Shown in pieces: positions 9,650-18,758 of a DNA stretch of 64,000 bases. Below the pieces are notes generated by a model. The model had not been told where the DNA came from. It did not search any database and was given only the letters and a program-made list of their open reading frames with translations. The translations under genes were made by a program, and so were the position numbers. The DNA comes from Rhodanobacteraceae bacterium (GTDB lineage: Bacteria; Pseudomonadota; Gammaproteobacteria; Xanthomonadales; SZUA-5): positions 1-64,000 of the forward strand of contig JADKFD010000017.1 of the NCBI GenBank assembly GCA_016717705.1, written 5' to 3'. Numbering within the stretch: position 1 is the first letter of the stretch; each line of letters opens with the position of its first letter.

Positions 9650-10436
9650 GTTCGAAATCATCGGCATCGAGCCAGGCGGGGAAGCGCTCGCGGTGTGCTT
9701 TCAGCCCCTCGGCGGACAGCAGCGCGGTCACCACGCCGGGCTCGCCGCCGAGTTCGACGAGCGGCTCGCCCAGGTAGTTCAGGGCGACGCTGTCGCCGGC
9801 ATAGTGCAACTGGTTGCCGTCGACACCCACGCGGTTGACCCCTACGCAATAGCTGAGATTCTCGATGGCACGCGCACGCAGCAAGGTGCGCCACGCGTGT
9901 CGCCGCGGACTCGGCCAGTTGGCAACGAACAGCAGCAGATCGTAATCCAGCAGCTGGTTCGTCGCGTCGAAGCGATTGCGGACAAAAGCCGGGAAGCGCA
10001 GGTCGTAGCAGACCTGCGGACACACGCGCCAGCCATGGATCTCGACGACCAGACGCTCGCTGCCGGCGGCATAGCGCTGATGTTCACCGGCCATGCGGAA
10101 CAGATGACGTTTGTCGTAGCAGGCCAGCGTGCCGTCCGGGCGTGCCCAGACCAGGCGGTTGAAAACCGCATCGCCGTCGCGAATCACCAGACTGCCGGAT
10201 ACCACCGCGCCCACCTCGCACGCCAGTTCGCGCAGCCAGCGCACGCCGGTTCCGTCCATGGTCTCCGCGTCGCTGACGGCGTCGTTGGAGAAACCTGACA
10301 GAAAGGTCTCCGGCAGCACGATCAGGTCGGCGCGACCGGCGAGCCCCAGCACCTGGGTGCCATACATTTCGCGATTGGCGCGCGCGTCATGCCAAACCGT
10401 GGCGGCCTGCACCAGCGCAACGGTCAGATCGCGCAT
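9633..10436 (-). CDS. yafV: omega-amidase / 2-oxoglutaramate amidase (YafV-type nitrilase)
   Basis: A 267-residue nitrilase-superfamily amidase likely to hydrolyse alpha-ketoglutaramate or alpha-ketosuccinamate to the 2-oxo acid and ammonia. The triad is visible: Glu in LPETFLSGF, Lys in YDKRHLFRM, Cys in VCPQVCYDLRFP. The upstream neighbour is a glutamine/methionine-type aminotransferase whose 3' end overlaps this gene's start by 13 bases. This pair is the known salvage module in which glutamine donates an amino group and the amidase removes the leftover amide. Substrate assignment rests on family and context. Confidence 0.85.
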   Translation of the reverse strand: MRDLTVALVQAATVWHDARANREMYGTQVLGLAGRADLIVLPETFLSGFSNDAVSDAETMDGTGVRWLRELACEVGAVVSGSLVIRDGDAVFNRLVWARPDGTLACYDKRHLFRMAGEHQRYAAGSERLVVEIHGWRVCPQVCYDLRFPAFVRNRFDATNQLLDYDLLLFVANWPSPRRHAWRTLLRARAIENLSYCVGVNRVGVDGNQLHYAGDSVALNYLGEPLVELGGEPGVVTALLSAEGLKAHRERFPAWLDADDFELRGES

Positions 10437-11590
10437 AGCTTTTCCGCAGCGGCATCCAGCGTGGCTTCGGTCTTGGCGAAACAGAAGCGCACCAGCCGCT
10501 GCTCAGGCGGCAATTCGTAGAATGCCGACACCGGAATGCCGGCCACGCCATGTTCGACGATCAGACGGCGGCAGAAGCTCTGATCGTCTTCGTCGCTGAT
10601 GGCCGAGTAGTCGGCCAACTGGAAATAAGCGCCTTCCACCGGAAGCAACTGGAAACGCGAGGCCGACAGGGCCCGCGCAAAATGATCCCGCTTGTTCTGG
10701 TAGAAATTCGGCAGGTCGAGGTAGTGCTGCGGATCGGCCACCAGGCAGTCCGCCAGCGCCCATTGGGCAGCATGGAAGGTGCAGAAGGTCAGGAACTGGT
10801 GCACCTTGCGGAACTCGGCCGACAGGGTCGGCGGCGCCACGCAATAGCCGATCTTCCAGCCGGTGATGTGGTAAGTCTTGCCGAAGCTGGACACCGCGAA
10901 GCTGCGCTCGGCCAGTTCGGCATGTCCCAGCACGCTCTCGTGCCGTCGGCCATCGAAGATGATGTGCTCGTAGACCTCATCCGACAGCACCAGGATATCG
11001 GTGTCGCGCAACAGATCGGCCAGCGTGTCGAGATCGAAGCGCGTCAAGGTCGCCCCGGTCGGGTTGTGCGGCGAGTTGATCATCAAAAGGCGCGTGCGCG
11101 GCGTGATCGCATCCTTGACGCGCTGCCAGTCGACACTGAAGTTGGGCGCCGGCAACGGCACATGCACGGCGCGCCCACCAGCCAGCTCGATCGCCGGCTC
11201 GTAACAGTCGTAGCAGGGATCCAGCACGATGACTTCGTCGCCGGGCGAAACCACCGCGTGGATCGCGGCGAACAGCGCCTCGGTGGCGCCACTGGTCACG
11301 GTGATCTCGGTATCGGCATCGACACGGCGTCCGTAAAGCGCCTCGGTCTTGGCTGCGATGGCCTGCCGCAATGCGGGAATTCCCGCCATCGGGGCGTACT
11401 GGTTGCGGCCTTCCAGCGTATGCCGGTGCAAAGCCTCGTGCAGGGCCGCAGGTCCTTCGAAATCGGGGAAGCCTTGCCCCAGATTGACGGCCTTGTGTTG
11501 CGCTGCCAGCTGCGACATCACGGTGAATATGGTCGTGCCGACCTTGGGGAGCTTGCTTTGCAGGCGCATGAAGACGCGGCTCTGATCCAT
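10424..11590 (-). CDS. PLP-dependent aminotransferase, methionine/glutamine transaminase type (YbdL-like)
   Basis: A 388-residue fold-type I aminotransferase. Landmarks are NLGQGFPDFEGP, the NSPHNPTGATL loop, SDEVYEHIIFDG, and SSFGKTYHITGWKIGY carrying the PLP lysine. It resembles YbdL, kynurenine aminotransferase and glutamine transaminase K, which remake methionine or phenylalanine from the 2-oxo acid. Coupling with the omega-amidase supports glutamine as amino donor. The start could also be the Met at residue 8. Confidence 0.87.
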   Translation of the reverse strand: MDQSRVFMRLQSKLPKVGTTIFTVMSQLAAQHKAVNLGQGFPDFEGPAALHEALHRHTLEGRNQYAPMAGIPALRQAIAAKTEALYGRRVDADTEITVTSGATEALFAAIHAVVSPGDEVIVLDPCYDCYEPAIELAGGRAVHVPLPAPNFSVDWQRVKDAITPRTRLLMINSPHNPTGATLTRFDLDTLADLLRDTDILVLSDEVYEHIIFDGRRHESVLGHAELAERSFAVSSFGKTYHITGWKIGYCVAPPTLSAEFRKVHQFLTFCTFHAAQWALADCLVADPQHYLDLPNFYQNKRDHFARALSASRFQLLPVEGAYFQLADYSAISDEDDQSFCRRLIVEHGVAGIPVSAFYELPPEQRLVRFCFAKTEATLDAAAEKLCAI

Positions 11591-11638
11591 GAACGGAGAC
11601 GAATGCTAGTGTAGTGCGCCGCAAAAAAGTGCAGAACC

Positions 11639-12079
11639 ATGGCTTCCCAAGCATCCAGCGAGGTGGAGATTCTCGAGTTCGTCGCCGCCGACTATTCGCG
11701 CCTGCCCGACATGTTCTCCTGGCTGGAGCCCGAACTTCCGGCGACCACGGTCGCCGCCCGCGTACCGGCGATGCTGGCGCAGGGCTGGCGTTGCGTCGGC
11801 GCGTTTGCCGACGATGAACTGGTCGCCATGGCTGGTTTTGGCGTCCGCCACCACCTGTTTTCCGGTCCGGTGATGTACGTCGAAAACGTCGCCGTACTTC
11901 CCGACTGGCGCGCGCATGGCATCGGCGTGCGCCTGATGCGCTGGATTGAGGCGTTGGCTCGCGAGCGCGGCTGCAACAAGATCACGCTGGACGCCTACGC
12001 CGTGAATGCGGGTGCGCGTGCCTTCTACCAGCGGCTGGGTTACGACCCGCGCGGCGTGCACTTCGTGCTGGAACTGTGA
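11639..12079 (+). CDS. GNAT-family N-acetyltransferase
   Basis: A 146-residue single-domain acetyltransferase using acetyl-CoA. The core is VENVAVLPDWRAHGIGVRLM, in which RAHGIG is the acetyl-CoA pyrophosphate-binding loop, followed by NAGARAFYQRLGY typical of the C-terminal half. The substrate cannot be read from the sequence. It diverges from the aminotransferase gene with a 48-base gap and is followed 42 bases later by a DUF2062 gene on the same strand. Confidence 0.85.
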   Translation: MASQASSEVEILEFVAADYSRLPDMFSWLEPELPATTVAARVPAMLAQGWRCVGAFADDELVAMAGFGVRHHLFSGPVMYVENVAVLPDWRAHGIGVRLMRWIEALARERGCNKITLDAYAVNAGARAFYQRLGYDPRGVHFVLEL

Positions 12080-12121
12080 GGCAAGCTCAGCACGGGCAAG
12101 ACCGCGGGCGCGTACACTTGC

Positions 12122-12712
12122 ATGATGCGCCACGAATATGATCGACACTTCAAGGAATGGCTGTTGCGCCGCACGCGCCTGCGACGCCTGCTGCGTCCCT
12201 TGCCTCGGCGCAGCAACCTGCATCGCTATCCGGTGGTCAAGTGGTTCGCCGAACGCGCGCGGCGACACCCTTTCCTGTGGTCCTTCAAGCGCGCCCAGAT
12301 CATTCCGGCCCTGTATGTTGGATCGGTGATCTCGCTGGCGCCGGTCTACGGAATCCAGATTCTGCTGGCATTCGCTGCGGCGTTGATCTTCCGTGCCAAC
12401 CTGACCGTGATGGTCGCCCTGCAGTTCCTGACCAACCCGCTCACGGTAGTCCCGATCTATGCGGCGACCGGTTGGCTTGGTGCCACATTGATGCGCTACT
12501 TCGGCCTCGGCAGCGAATTGCCAACCGCCCTCTTTTATACCAACGCGCTGTTCATCGGCGGCATCGTCGTGGGGCTGCTATTCGCGTTTTTTGCCGACAT
12601 GACCTGGCGCGCACTGGCCTGGGAGGCGCGCCGCTTCAAGCAGCGACTGCAACAGTTGCGCCTGAAGGCGGATGCGGCCGATGTGCTGGCGCTGCGCGAA
12701 ACGGCGGATTAG
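12122..12712 (+). CDS. DUF2062 inner-membrane protein
   Basis: A 196-residue protein with a basic N-terminus (residues 1-55, many Arg) and three or four hydrophobic segments: PALYVGSVISLAPVYG, ILLAFAAALIFRANL, TNPLTVVPIYAATGWLG and NALFIGGIVVGLLFAFF. This order and the TNPLT motif match DUF2062. The function is unknown. A second Met codon directly follows the first. The 3' end overlaps convergent dapB by four bases. Confidence 0.8.
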   Translation: MMRHEYDRHFKEWLLRRTRLRRLLRPLPRRSNLHRYPVVKWFAERARRHPFLWSFKRAQIIPALYVGSVISLAPVYGIQILLAFAAALIFRANLTVMVALQFLTNPLTVVPIYAATGWLGATLMRYFGLGSELPTALFYTNALFIGGIVVGLLFAFFADMTWRALAWEARRFKQRLQQLRLKADAADVLALRETAD

Positions 12713-13518
12713 CCCAGCACATCTGCAATGTCGTACCAACCGGCGCCCTGCCCCGCCAGCCACACCGCGCTGCGCACCGCGCCACTGGCGAAGATCGAGC
12801 GCGAATTGGCGCGGTGGGTCAGTTCCAGGCGCTCGCCTTCGGAGGCAAACATGACGGTGTGCTCGCCCACCACGTCAGCCGCACGCATGACGGCAAAACC
12901 GATCTCATGCGGAGCACGCGCCTCGGTCAAACCCTGCCGCGTGTAGCGGGCGACATCCTCGAAAGCATGTCGGCGGGCCTCGGCAACCGCCTTTCCAAGT
13001 GCCAACGCGGTGCCCGAAGGCGCGTCCTTCTTGTGCCGGTGATGAACCTCGAGAATCTCGACGTCGAATTCCGGCCCCAACTGGGCTGCAGCGGCCGCGG
13101 CCATGCGCTTGAGCAAAGCCACGCCGAGGCTGAAGTTGGCGCTCCACAGCACTGGAATTCTGGACGCCGCGTCCTTCAGCCGTTCGGTCTGTTCAAGCGA
13201 CAGGCCGGTGGTGCCGCAGACGAATCCGATACGCCGTTCCAGCGCGATCGACAACGGCGTTTCCAGCGCGTCTGGCGTGGAAAAATCGATGATCGCGTCG
13301 ACGCCGGTGTCCGGGTCGAGGGCAGCAACGAAATCGAGATCCGGTGCGCCTGCACCCAGGGCCAGGCTCAGCGATTCGCCGACCCAGCCCGAAGCCGCGC
13401 GCACCAATGCGGCCGCAACGGTACAGTCCGAACGTTGGCCGGCGGCGCGCAATGCGGCAAGGCCCATGCGGCCGGAAGCGCCGTGAATCGCAAGGCGAAC
13501 GGGTATCTGTGGGGTCAT
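12709..13518 (-). CDS. dapB: 4-hydroxy-tetrahydrodipicolinate reductase
   Basis: Reduces hydroxytetrahydrodipicolinate with NAD(P)H in lysine and peptidoglycan-precursor synthesis. The 269-residue protein has the nucleotide-binding GASGRMG at 13-19 and the catalytic-site signature EVHHRHKKDAPSGT with His159, His160 and Lys163/164. Length is normal. It follows dnaJ on the same strand, as in Xanthomonas, but is separated from it by 174 bases of palindromic repeats. Confidence 0.95.
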   Translation of the reverse strand: MTPQIPVRLAIHGASGRMGLAALRAAGQRSDCTVAAALVRAASGWVGESLSLALGAGAPDLDFVAALDPDTGVDAIIDFSTPDALETPLSIALERRIGFVCGTTGLSLEQTERLKDAASRIPVLWSANFSLGVALLKRMAAAAAAQLGPEFDVEILEVHHRHKKDAPSGTALALGKAVAEARRHAFEDVARYTRQGLTEARAPHEIGFAVMRAADVVGEHTVMFASEGERLELTHRANSRSIFASGAVRSAVWLAGQGAGWYDIADVLG

Positions 13519-13563
13519 CCGGCCAATCTCGTCGGTGCCTTCGATGGCCGATTATGCATCTTT

Positions 13564-13690
13564 GGAGTGCGCCGGCTTGCCGGCATCTGGAGTGCGCCGG
13601 CTTGCCGGCGCTCTGGATGCTCTCCAGCAGGAGCATCCAAAGCGGTGGCAAGCCACCGCACTCCAGGTGGGCGCCGGCCTGCCGGCGCCC
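13564..13690. repeat. REP-like palindromes between dnaJ and dapB, family R5
   Basis: Two tandem units containing GTGCGCCGGCTTGCCGGC (from 13566 and 13591) face an inverted unit GGAGCATCCAAAGCGGTGG...CACTCC (13630-13665). A further GGCGCCGGCCTGCCGGCGCC palindrome abuts the dnaJ stop. The outer units are inverted copies of one pattern, GGAGTGC-stem-GGATGCTCC. They may stop or stabilise the dnaJ transcript. Confidence 0.75.
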
Positions 13691-13692
13691 TC

Positions 13693-14817
13693 TCAGGCGC
13701 CGATACGACTGAAGAAGTCCTTGACGCTGTCCAGCCAGGAACTGGAGCGTGGGCTGTTGTCGGCGGATGCCCCGGTGAAACTGGTTTCCAGCTGCGCCAG
13801 CAGTTCGCGTTGTTCGGCAGTGAGCTTGACCGGTGTTTCGACGACCACCCGCGCCAGAAGATCGCCCTTGCTGTGGCTGCGCACCGACTGCACGCCCTTG
13901 CCGCGCAAACGGAAGATCTTGCCAGTCTGCGTGCCATCGGGAATCTTCAGCACCGCACTGCCGTCCAGCGTCGGAATCTTCAATTCGCCGCCGAGTGAAG
14001 CGGTGGTCACGCGGATCGGGATCTCGCAATGCAGGTCGTCGCCTTCGCGCTTGAAGATCGGGTGCGCGCGCACCGCCATCTCGACGTAAAGGTCGCCGGG
14101 CGAACTGCCGGCAGGCCCAGCCTCGCCCTCGCCGGTCAAGCGGATGCGATCGCCCTGATCGACGCCGGCCGGCACCTTGACGCGTACCAGCTTCTCTTCT
14201 TCGAGCCGGCCCTCGCCGTGGCAATGGTTGCACGGGTTGGTCACTGTCTTGCCAGCGCCACCGCAAGTCGGACAGGCCTGCTGGATCGAGAAAATGCCAT
14301 TTTGCATGCGCACCCGGCCGTGACCGGCGCAGGTCTTGCAGGTGCCGGTCTTGCCATCTGCGGAGCCCGAGCTGTTGCAATGGTGGCAACCCACCAGGGT
14401 CGGCACACGGATTTCGCGCTCGACACCGTTGACGGCCTCTTCCAGTTCCAGCTCCATCACGTAGCGCAGATCGGAACCACGGCGCTGGCGTTGGCCGCCG
14501 CCACCGCGTCCACCGCCAAAGATATCGCCGAAAATGTCGCCGAAAATATCGCCCAGATCCGGGCCGCCAGGCGCACCACGCCCACCGCCGCCGCTCAGAC
14601 CCGCATGGCCATGACGGTCATAGACTGCGCGCTGTTCGGCGTTCGACAGTACTTCGTAGGCCTCCTTGGCCTCCTTGAACTTGTCCTGCGTCTGCGGATC
14701 GTCCGGATTTCGATCCGGATGCAGCTTCATCGCCAGACGCCGAAACGCCTTCTTCAGTTCGTCGTCGGTGGCGGTCTTCTGGACACCGAGGACTTCGTAG
14801 TAGTCGCGCTTCGACAT
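13693..14817 (-). CDS. dnaJ: chaperone DnaJ (Hsp40)
   Basis: Co-chaperone that stimulates DnaK ATP hydrolysis and delivers unfolded proteins. The 374-residue type I DnaJ has a J domain (1-70, HPD at 33-35), a Gly/Phe-rich linker (about 75-115), and four zinc-binding CxxCxxxG-type repeats between about 145 and 210 (CHHCNSSG, CKTCAGHG, CPTCGGAG, CNHCHGEG). The C-terminal client-binding domains follow. It lies downstream of dnaK, separated by a 178-base gap that contains an inverted heptamer repeat. Confidence 0.97.
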   Translation of the reverse strand: MSKRDYYEVLGVQKTATDDELKKAFRRLAMKLHPDRNPDDPQTQDKFKEAKEAYEVLSNAEQRAVYDRHGHAGLSGGGGRGAPGGPDLGDIFGDIFGDIFGGGRGGGGQRQRRGSDLRYVMELELEEAVNGVEREIRVPTLVGCHHCNSSGSADGKTGTCKTCAGHGRVRMQNGIFSIQQACPTCGGAGKTVTNPCNHCHGEGRLEEEKLVRVKVPAGVDQGDRIRLTGEGEAGPAGSSPGDLYVEMAVRAHPIFKREGDDLHCEIPIRVTTASLGGELKIPTLDGSAVLKIPDGTQTGKIFRLRGKGVQSVRSHSKGDLLARVVVETPVKLTAEQRELLAQLETSFTGASADNSPRSSSWLDSVKDFFSRIGA

Positions 14818-14860
14818 GGGTTTCGTTTGGCTGGGTGTTTCGTGGATATCTGGTGGAAAG

Positions 14861-14929
14861 TAAAACGTGAAACGTCAAACGTGAAAAGGAGCGGTGCTCT
14901 TCTTCACGTTTAACATTTCACGTTTCACC
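14861..14929. repeat. inverted heptamer repeat H1 (unit AAACGTG)
   Basis: The left arm has three AAACGTG-type heptamers (one AAACGTC variant). The right arm is its imperfect reverse complement, joined through GAGCGGTGCTC. The two arms pair over roughly 34 bases. It sits between dnaK and dnaJ and could cap or attenuate the dnaK transcript. Confidence 0.8.
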
Positions 14930-14995
14930 TGCTTCATCACTTTCGTGCCGAAAATCCGGCGCCATCGACGCTCGTCGATGGCGCCGGAGATTCGG

Positions 14996-16915
14996 TTAGC
15001 GCTTGTCCCCATCCACTTCGGTGAACTCGGCATCGACCACATCGTCGTGCGCCTTGCCCTGGGCCGGTGCTTCACCGCCCGGCGCCGGGCCACCCTGGCC
15101 ACCGGCCGCCGCCGCCCGCAGACTCTGCGAAGCTTCCACCAGCGCCTGGGTCTTGGCTTCGATCGCGGTCTTGTTGTCGCCCTTCATCGCCGTGTCGAGT
15201 TCGGCGATCGCGGTTTCGATCTTGGCGATCTGCGCGCCATCGACCTTGTCGCCGGCATCCTTGATCGCCTTGCGCGTTTCGTGCAGCAGCGCGTCGGCCT
15301 GGTTGCGGGCACTGACCAGCTCGTGGAACTTCTTGTCCTCGTCGCGGTGCGCCTCGGCGTCCTTGACCATCTGCTGGATCTCTTCCTCGGACAGACCCGA
15401 ACCGGCCTTGATCTCGATGCGCTGTTCCTTGCCGGTCTTCTTGTCCTTGGCCGAGACGTGCAGGATGCCGTTGGCGTCGATGTCGAAGGTCACCTCGACC
15501 TGCGGCATGCCACGCGGCGCCGGCTCGATGCCAGCCAGATCGAACTTGGCCAGCGACTTGTTGTAGCGGGCCTGCTCGCGTTCACCCTGCAGCACATGCA
15601 CGGTCACCGCGGTCTGGCTGTCTTCGGCGGTCGAGAACACCTGCGCCGCACGCGTCGGAATGGTGGTGTTCTTCTCGATCAGCTTGGTCATCACGCCACC
15701 GAGCGTCTCGATGCCGAGCGACAGCGGCGTCACGTCGAGCAGCAGCACGTCCTTGACGGTACCGGCGAGCACGCCGCCCTGGATCGCGGCGCCCATGGCG
15801 ACCGCCTCATCCGGGTTGACGTCCTTGCGCGGCTCCTTGCCGAAGAACTCCTTGACCGCTTCCTGCACCTTGGGCATGCGCGTCTGGCCACCGACGAGGA
15901 TCACCTCGGCGATGTCACCGACACGCAGGCCAGCGTCCTTCAGCGCCGTGCGGCACGGCTCGATGGTGCGCTTGACCAGGTCATCGACGATCGATTCCAG
16001 CTTGGCGCGCGTCAGCTTGACGTTGAGGTGCTTCGGACCGGAGGCATCCATGGTCACGTACGGCAGGTTGACGTCAGTCTGCATCGACGAGGACAGCTCG
16101 ATCTTGGCGCGCTCGGCGGCGTCCTTCAGGCGCTGCAGCGCCAGCGGATCGTTGCGCAGATCGATGCCCTGCTCCTTGCGGAACTCGTCGACCAGAAAGT
16201 CGATCACGCGCATGTCGAAATCTTCGCCACCGAGGAAGGTGTCGCCATTGGTGGCGAGCACCTCGAACTGCTTCTCGCCATCGACTTCGGCGATTTCGAT
16301 GATCGAGACGTCGAAGGTACCGCCGCCCAGGTCATACACGGCGATCTTGCGATCACCGGCGCCCTTCTTGTCCAGGCCATAGGCCAGCGCGGCCGCGGTC
16401 GGCTCGTTGATGATGCGCTTGACCTCGAGACCGGCGATGCGCCCGGCATCCTTGGTCGCCTGGCGCTGGCTGTCGTTGAAGTAGGCCGGAACCGTGATCA
16501 CCGCTTCGGTGACCGGCTCGCCGAGATAATCCTCGGCGGTCTTCTTCATTTTCATCAGCACGCGCGCGGAAATCTCCGGCGGCGCCATCTTCTTGCCCGC
16601 CGCGTCGATCCAGGCGTCGCCGTTGTCGGCTTCCATGATCACGTACGGCACCATACCGATGTCTTTCTGCACCACCTGCTCGCCGAACTTGCGGCCGATC
16701 AGGCGCTTGACGGCATACAGGGTGTTCTTGGCATTGGTGACTGCCTGGCGCTTGGCTGCAGCACCGACCAGCACCTCACCATCCTTGGTGAAAGCCACCA
16801 CGGACGGCGTCGTGCGATCGCCCTCTGAATTCTCGATGACCTTGACCGTGCCGCCCTCGATGATGGCGACGCAGGAATTGGTCGTCCCGAGATCGATACC
16901 GATGATTCTGCCCAT
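14996..16915 (-). CDS. dnaK: chaperone DnaK (Hsp70)
   Basis: ATP-dependent Hsp70 chaperone of the cytoplasm. The 639-residue protein begins MGRIIGIDLGTTNSCVA (phosphate-1 loop). It contains VYDLGGGTFDVSI and VILVGGQTRMPKVQ of the actin-like ATPase fold, the substrate domain from about 390, a helical lid and an acidic DAEFTEVDGD tail near the C-terminus typical of bacterial DnaK. It lies in the order hrcA-grpE-dnaK-dnaJ and has its own sigma-32-like promoter 54 bases upstream. AGGAGTTAG precedes the ATG. Confidence 0.98.
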   Translation of the reverse strand: MGRIIGIDLGTTNSCVAIIEGGTVKVIENSEGDRTTPSVVAFTKDGEVLVGAAAKRQAVTNAKNTLYAVKRLIGRKFGEQVVQKDIGMVPYVIMEADNGDAWIDAAGKKMAPPEISARVLMKMKKTAEDYLGEPVTEAVITVPAYFNDSQRQATKDAGRIAGLEVKRIINEPTAAALAYGLDKKGAGDRKIAVYDLGGGTFDVSIIEIAEVDGEKQFEVLATNGDTFLGGEDFDMRVIDFLVDEFRKEQGIDLRNDPLALQRLKDAAERAKIELSSSMQTDVNLPYVTMDASGPKHLNVKLTRAKLESIVDDLVKRTIEPCRTALKDAGLRVGDIAEVILVGGQTRMPKVQEAVKEFFGKEPRKDVNPDEAVAMGAAIQGGVLAGTVKDVLLLDVTPLSLGIETLGGVMTKLIEKNTTIPTRAAQVFSTAEDSQTAVTVHVLQGEREQARYNKSLAKFDLAGIEPAPRGMPQVEVTFDIDANGILHVSAKDKKTGKEQRIEIKAGSGLSEEEIQQMVKDAEAHRDEDKKFHELVSARNQADALLHETRKAIKDAGDKVDGAQIAKIETAIAELDTAMKGDNKTAIEAKTQALVEASQSLRAAAAGGQGGPAPGGEAPAQGKAHDDVVDAEFTEVDGDKR

Positions 16916-16968
16916 GGGTCTAACTCCTGATTCGATTCATTCTGGGGACGAGCCCCGACTGACGCACT

Positions 16969-16996
16969 AGATGGGGACGAAATTCGCGTGTCCAAG
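16969..16996 (-). promoter_or_regulatory. sigma-32 (RpoH) promoter of dnaK
   Basis: On the minus strand CTTGGAC (16996-16990), a 13-base spacer and CCCCATCT (16976-16969) match the heat-shock consensus CTTGAAA-N13-CCCCATNT, with a perfect -10. Transcription would start near 16962, giving a leader of about 47 bases before dnaK. Confidence 0.8.
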
Positions 16997-16999
16997 GGT

Positions 17000-17094
17000 G
17001 GGGCACGAGGCACGGGGCACGGGGCACGGGAAAAGCGGTCTCGCAGCGGATTTCCAGCTTCTCCCGTGCCCCGTGCCCCGTTTCCCGTGCCCCG
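17000..17094. repeat. inverted heptamer repeat H2 (unit GGGCACG)
   Basis: The left arm (17000-17036) is four near-perfect GGGCACG units ending in GGGAAAAGC. The right arm (17057-17094) is the reverse complement with one altered unit. The loop is about 20 bases. It lies between grpE and dnaK, directly upstream of the dnaK heat-shock promoter. The same unit occurs at 36337-36472. Confidence 0.85.
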
Positions 17095-17098
17095 TCGC

Positions 17099-17623
17099 TC
17101 AGCCCTGACTCACCATCACCAGCGCCGGCCGCACCAGGCGATCGTGCAGGCGATAACCCTTCTGCAGCACCGCAAGCACGTGATCCGCAGGAATCTCGGA
17201 CGACGGCTGCATGCCAATCGCCTGGTGTTGATCCGGATTGAACGGCAAGCCCTGCGGGTCCACGGCGGTCAGTCCATGCGAGTCGGCGGCTTTCTGCAGC
17301 ATGCGCAACGTCATTTCCGAGCCCTGCTTCAAGCTGTCGATGCCGGCGCCATTGGCGTCCGCGGCCTTGATGCCCTGCTCCAGACTGTCGATCACCGGCA
17401 GCAGATCGTTCAGCAGACGCTCGACACCAAATTTGCGCGCCTGCTCGAACTCACGCAGCCAACGCTTGCGCTGGTTCTCGGCCTCGGCGCGCTCGCGCAA
17501 TTGTTCGGCTTCCAACTCGGCGACGCGCTGGCGCAAGGTTTCGATGGTGTCCGCCGGACCGAAGCCCTCGGCGTCAGCCGCAGACGCCGCGTCCGGGCGT
17601 TCTTGCTCGGGGGATGCATGCAT
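17099..17623 (-). CDS. grpE: nucleotide exchange factor GrpE
   Basis: Releases ADP from DnaK and so resets the chaperone cycle. The 174-residue protein has an acidic disordered start and a long coiled coil (about 28-80, ETLRQRVAELEAEQLRERAE). The C-terminal beta domain carries GVERLLNDLLPVIDSLEQG and a modified GYRLHDRLVRPALV end, the family signature. It is second in the hrcA-grpE-dnaK-dnaJ operon, 50 bases after hrcA. Confidence 0.96.
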   Translation of the reverse strand: MHASPEQERPDAASAADAEGFGPADTIETLRQRVAELEAEQLRERAEAENQRKRWLREFEQARKFGVERLLNDLLPVIDSLEQGIKAADANGAGIDSLKQGSEMTLRMLQKAADSHGLTAVDPQGLPFNPDQHQAIGMQPSSEIPADHVLAVLQKGYRLHDRLVRPALVMVSQG

Positions 17624-17673
17624 CGGATGAAACTCCCTACATCAGATCGACAAGGAAAGCGTAGTTGGGGCGG

Positions 17674-18741
17674 TCAAGCGAGATTCAAGGCAGTACCGAC
17701 CGCCTGCGCGGTCGCCCGCACCACCGGAATCACGCGTTGGTAATCCAGCCGCGTCGGGCCGATCACGCCAAGCACGCCGATCGGCCGCCCGTCGCGGCGA
17801 TAGGGTGCGGTGATCACCGCGCACGAGGCAAACGGCTCAAATCCGGATTCCTCGCCGATGAACAGGCGCACATCGTCGGCACGCACCGCATTTTCGACCA
17901 GTTCCAGCAGATCGCGTTGGCGCTCGAAGGCCTCGAACAACCCGCGCAACCGCTGTACGTCGGCCAGTTCGGCGTGCGCTGCCAGACGGCCTTCACCGGA
18001 AATCAGCAACTGGTCCTCGCTGGGAACGCTCAGCGCCGCCGCGGCCGCATCGACCACGGCGCCGCTGGCGGCGTCGAGCGCCGCCTTGGCCGCGAGCAGA
18101 TCGCTGGCCAGACTCTCCTGGATCGCCGGCAACAACTGGCCGGCGAAGCGCTCGTTGAGCACTTGGGCAGCACGTTCCAGTTGCGCAACATCAAAGCAGT
18201 GCTCGGTCTGCACCAGGCGGTTCTGCACCTGGCCGTCATCGAAAACGAGGATCACCAGCAAGCGACGCGGCGCCAATTGCACAAAATCGATCTGTCGCAA
18301 CGGCAAGCGCTCGCGCCGCGGCACCGACACGATGCCGGCGCAACCGGTCAGTTCCGACAGCAAGCGGCTGGCGCAGCGCAACACCTGCTCCGGCGCGCCG
18401 TCGACCGGCAGGCGCGCCTGGATCACGTCGACCAATGGCGTCGCCGGCGCCTCGACCTCGATCAGCGAATCGACGAACAGCCGATATCCGCGTGGCGTCG
18501 GCACGCGCCCGGCGGACGTGTGTGGCGAGCGGATCAGGCCACCTGCCTCAAGATCGGCAAGGATGTTGCGAATGGTCGCCGGACTCAGGTCCAGCCCGCA
18601 CTCGCGCGCCAGTCGCGCAGACGCGACCGGCTCGCCCGCTTCGATATAGCGGGCAATCAGGTCGTGCAGCAGCTTGCGGGCGCGGGGATCGAGGGATTGC
18701 ACCGGAACATCACTGTCTGGAAAGTGGTCGACAGCACTCAC
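17674..18741 (-). CDS. hrcA: heat-inducible transcription repressor HrcA
   Basis: A winged-helix protein that in many bacteria represses heat-shock operons at CIRCE elements. The N-terminus has DPRARKLLHDLIARYIEAGE and DLSPATIRNILADLEAGGL (DNA-binding helices), and GRVPTPRGYR follows. The C-terminal dimer/inserted domains end LDYQRVIPVVRATA. The GTG at 18741 is preferred: an in-frame TTG at 18756 would lie at or before the transcription start predicted from the sigma-32 promoter. A GTG at 18702 is also possible. No full CIRCE inverted repeat was found upstream, so its target may lie elsewhere. Confidence 0.92.
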   Translation of the reverse strand: MSAVDHFPDSDVPVQSLDPRARKLLHDLIARYIEAGEPVASARLARECGLDLSPATIRNILADLEAGGLIRSPHTSAGRVPTPRGYRLFVDSLIEVEAPATPLVDVIQARLPVDGAPEQVLRCASRLLSELTGCAGIVSVPRRERLPLRQIDFVQLAPRRLLVILVFDDGQVQNRLVQTEHCFDVAQLERAAQVLNERFAGQLLPAIQESLASDLLAAKAALDAASGAVVDAAAAALSVPSEDQLLISGEGRLAAHAELADVQRLRGLFEAFERQRDLLELVENAVRADDVRLFIGEESGFEPFASCAVITAPYRRDGRPIGVLGVIGPTRLDYQRVIPVVRATAQAVGTALNLA

Positions 18742-18758
18742 GCCGCTGCCAGCCAAGA

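Noticed and set aside
14894..16828. Long open frame (about 640 codons) antisense to dnaK
   Set aside because: A classic dnaK antisense shadow; no motif or ribosome binding site, and the sense strand is unmistakable.
18730..18742. CIRCE operator upstream of hrcA
   Set aside because: Only the half AGCACTC is present; the inverted half GAGTGCT is missing at the required nine-base distance.
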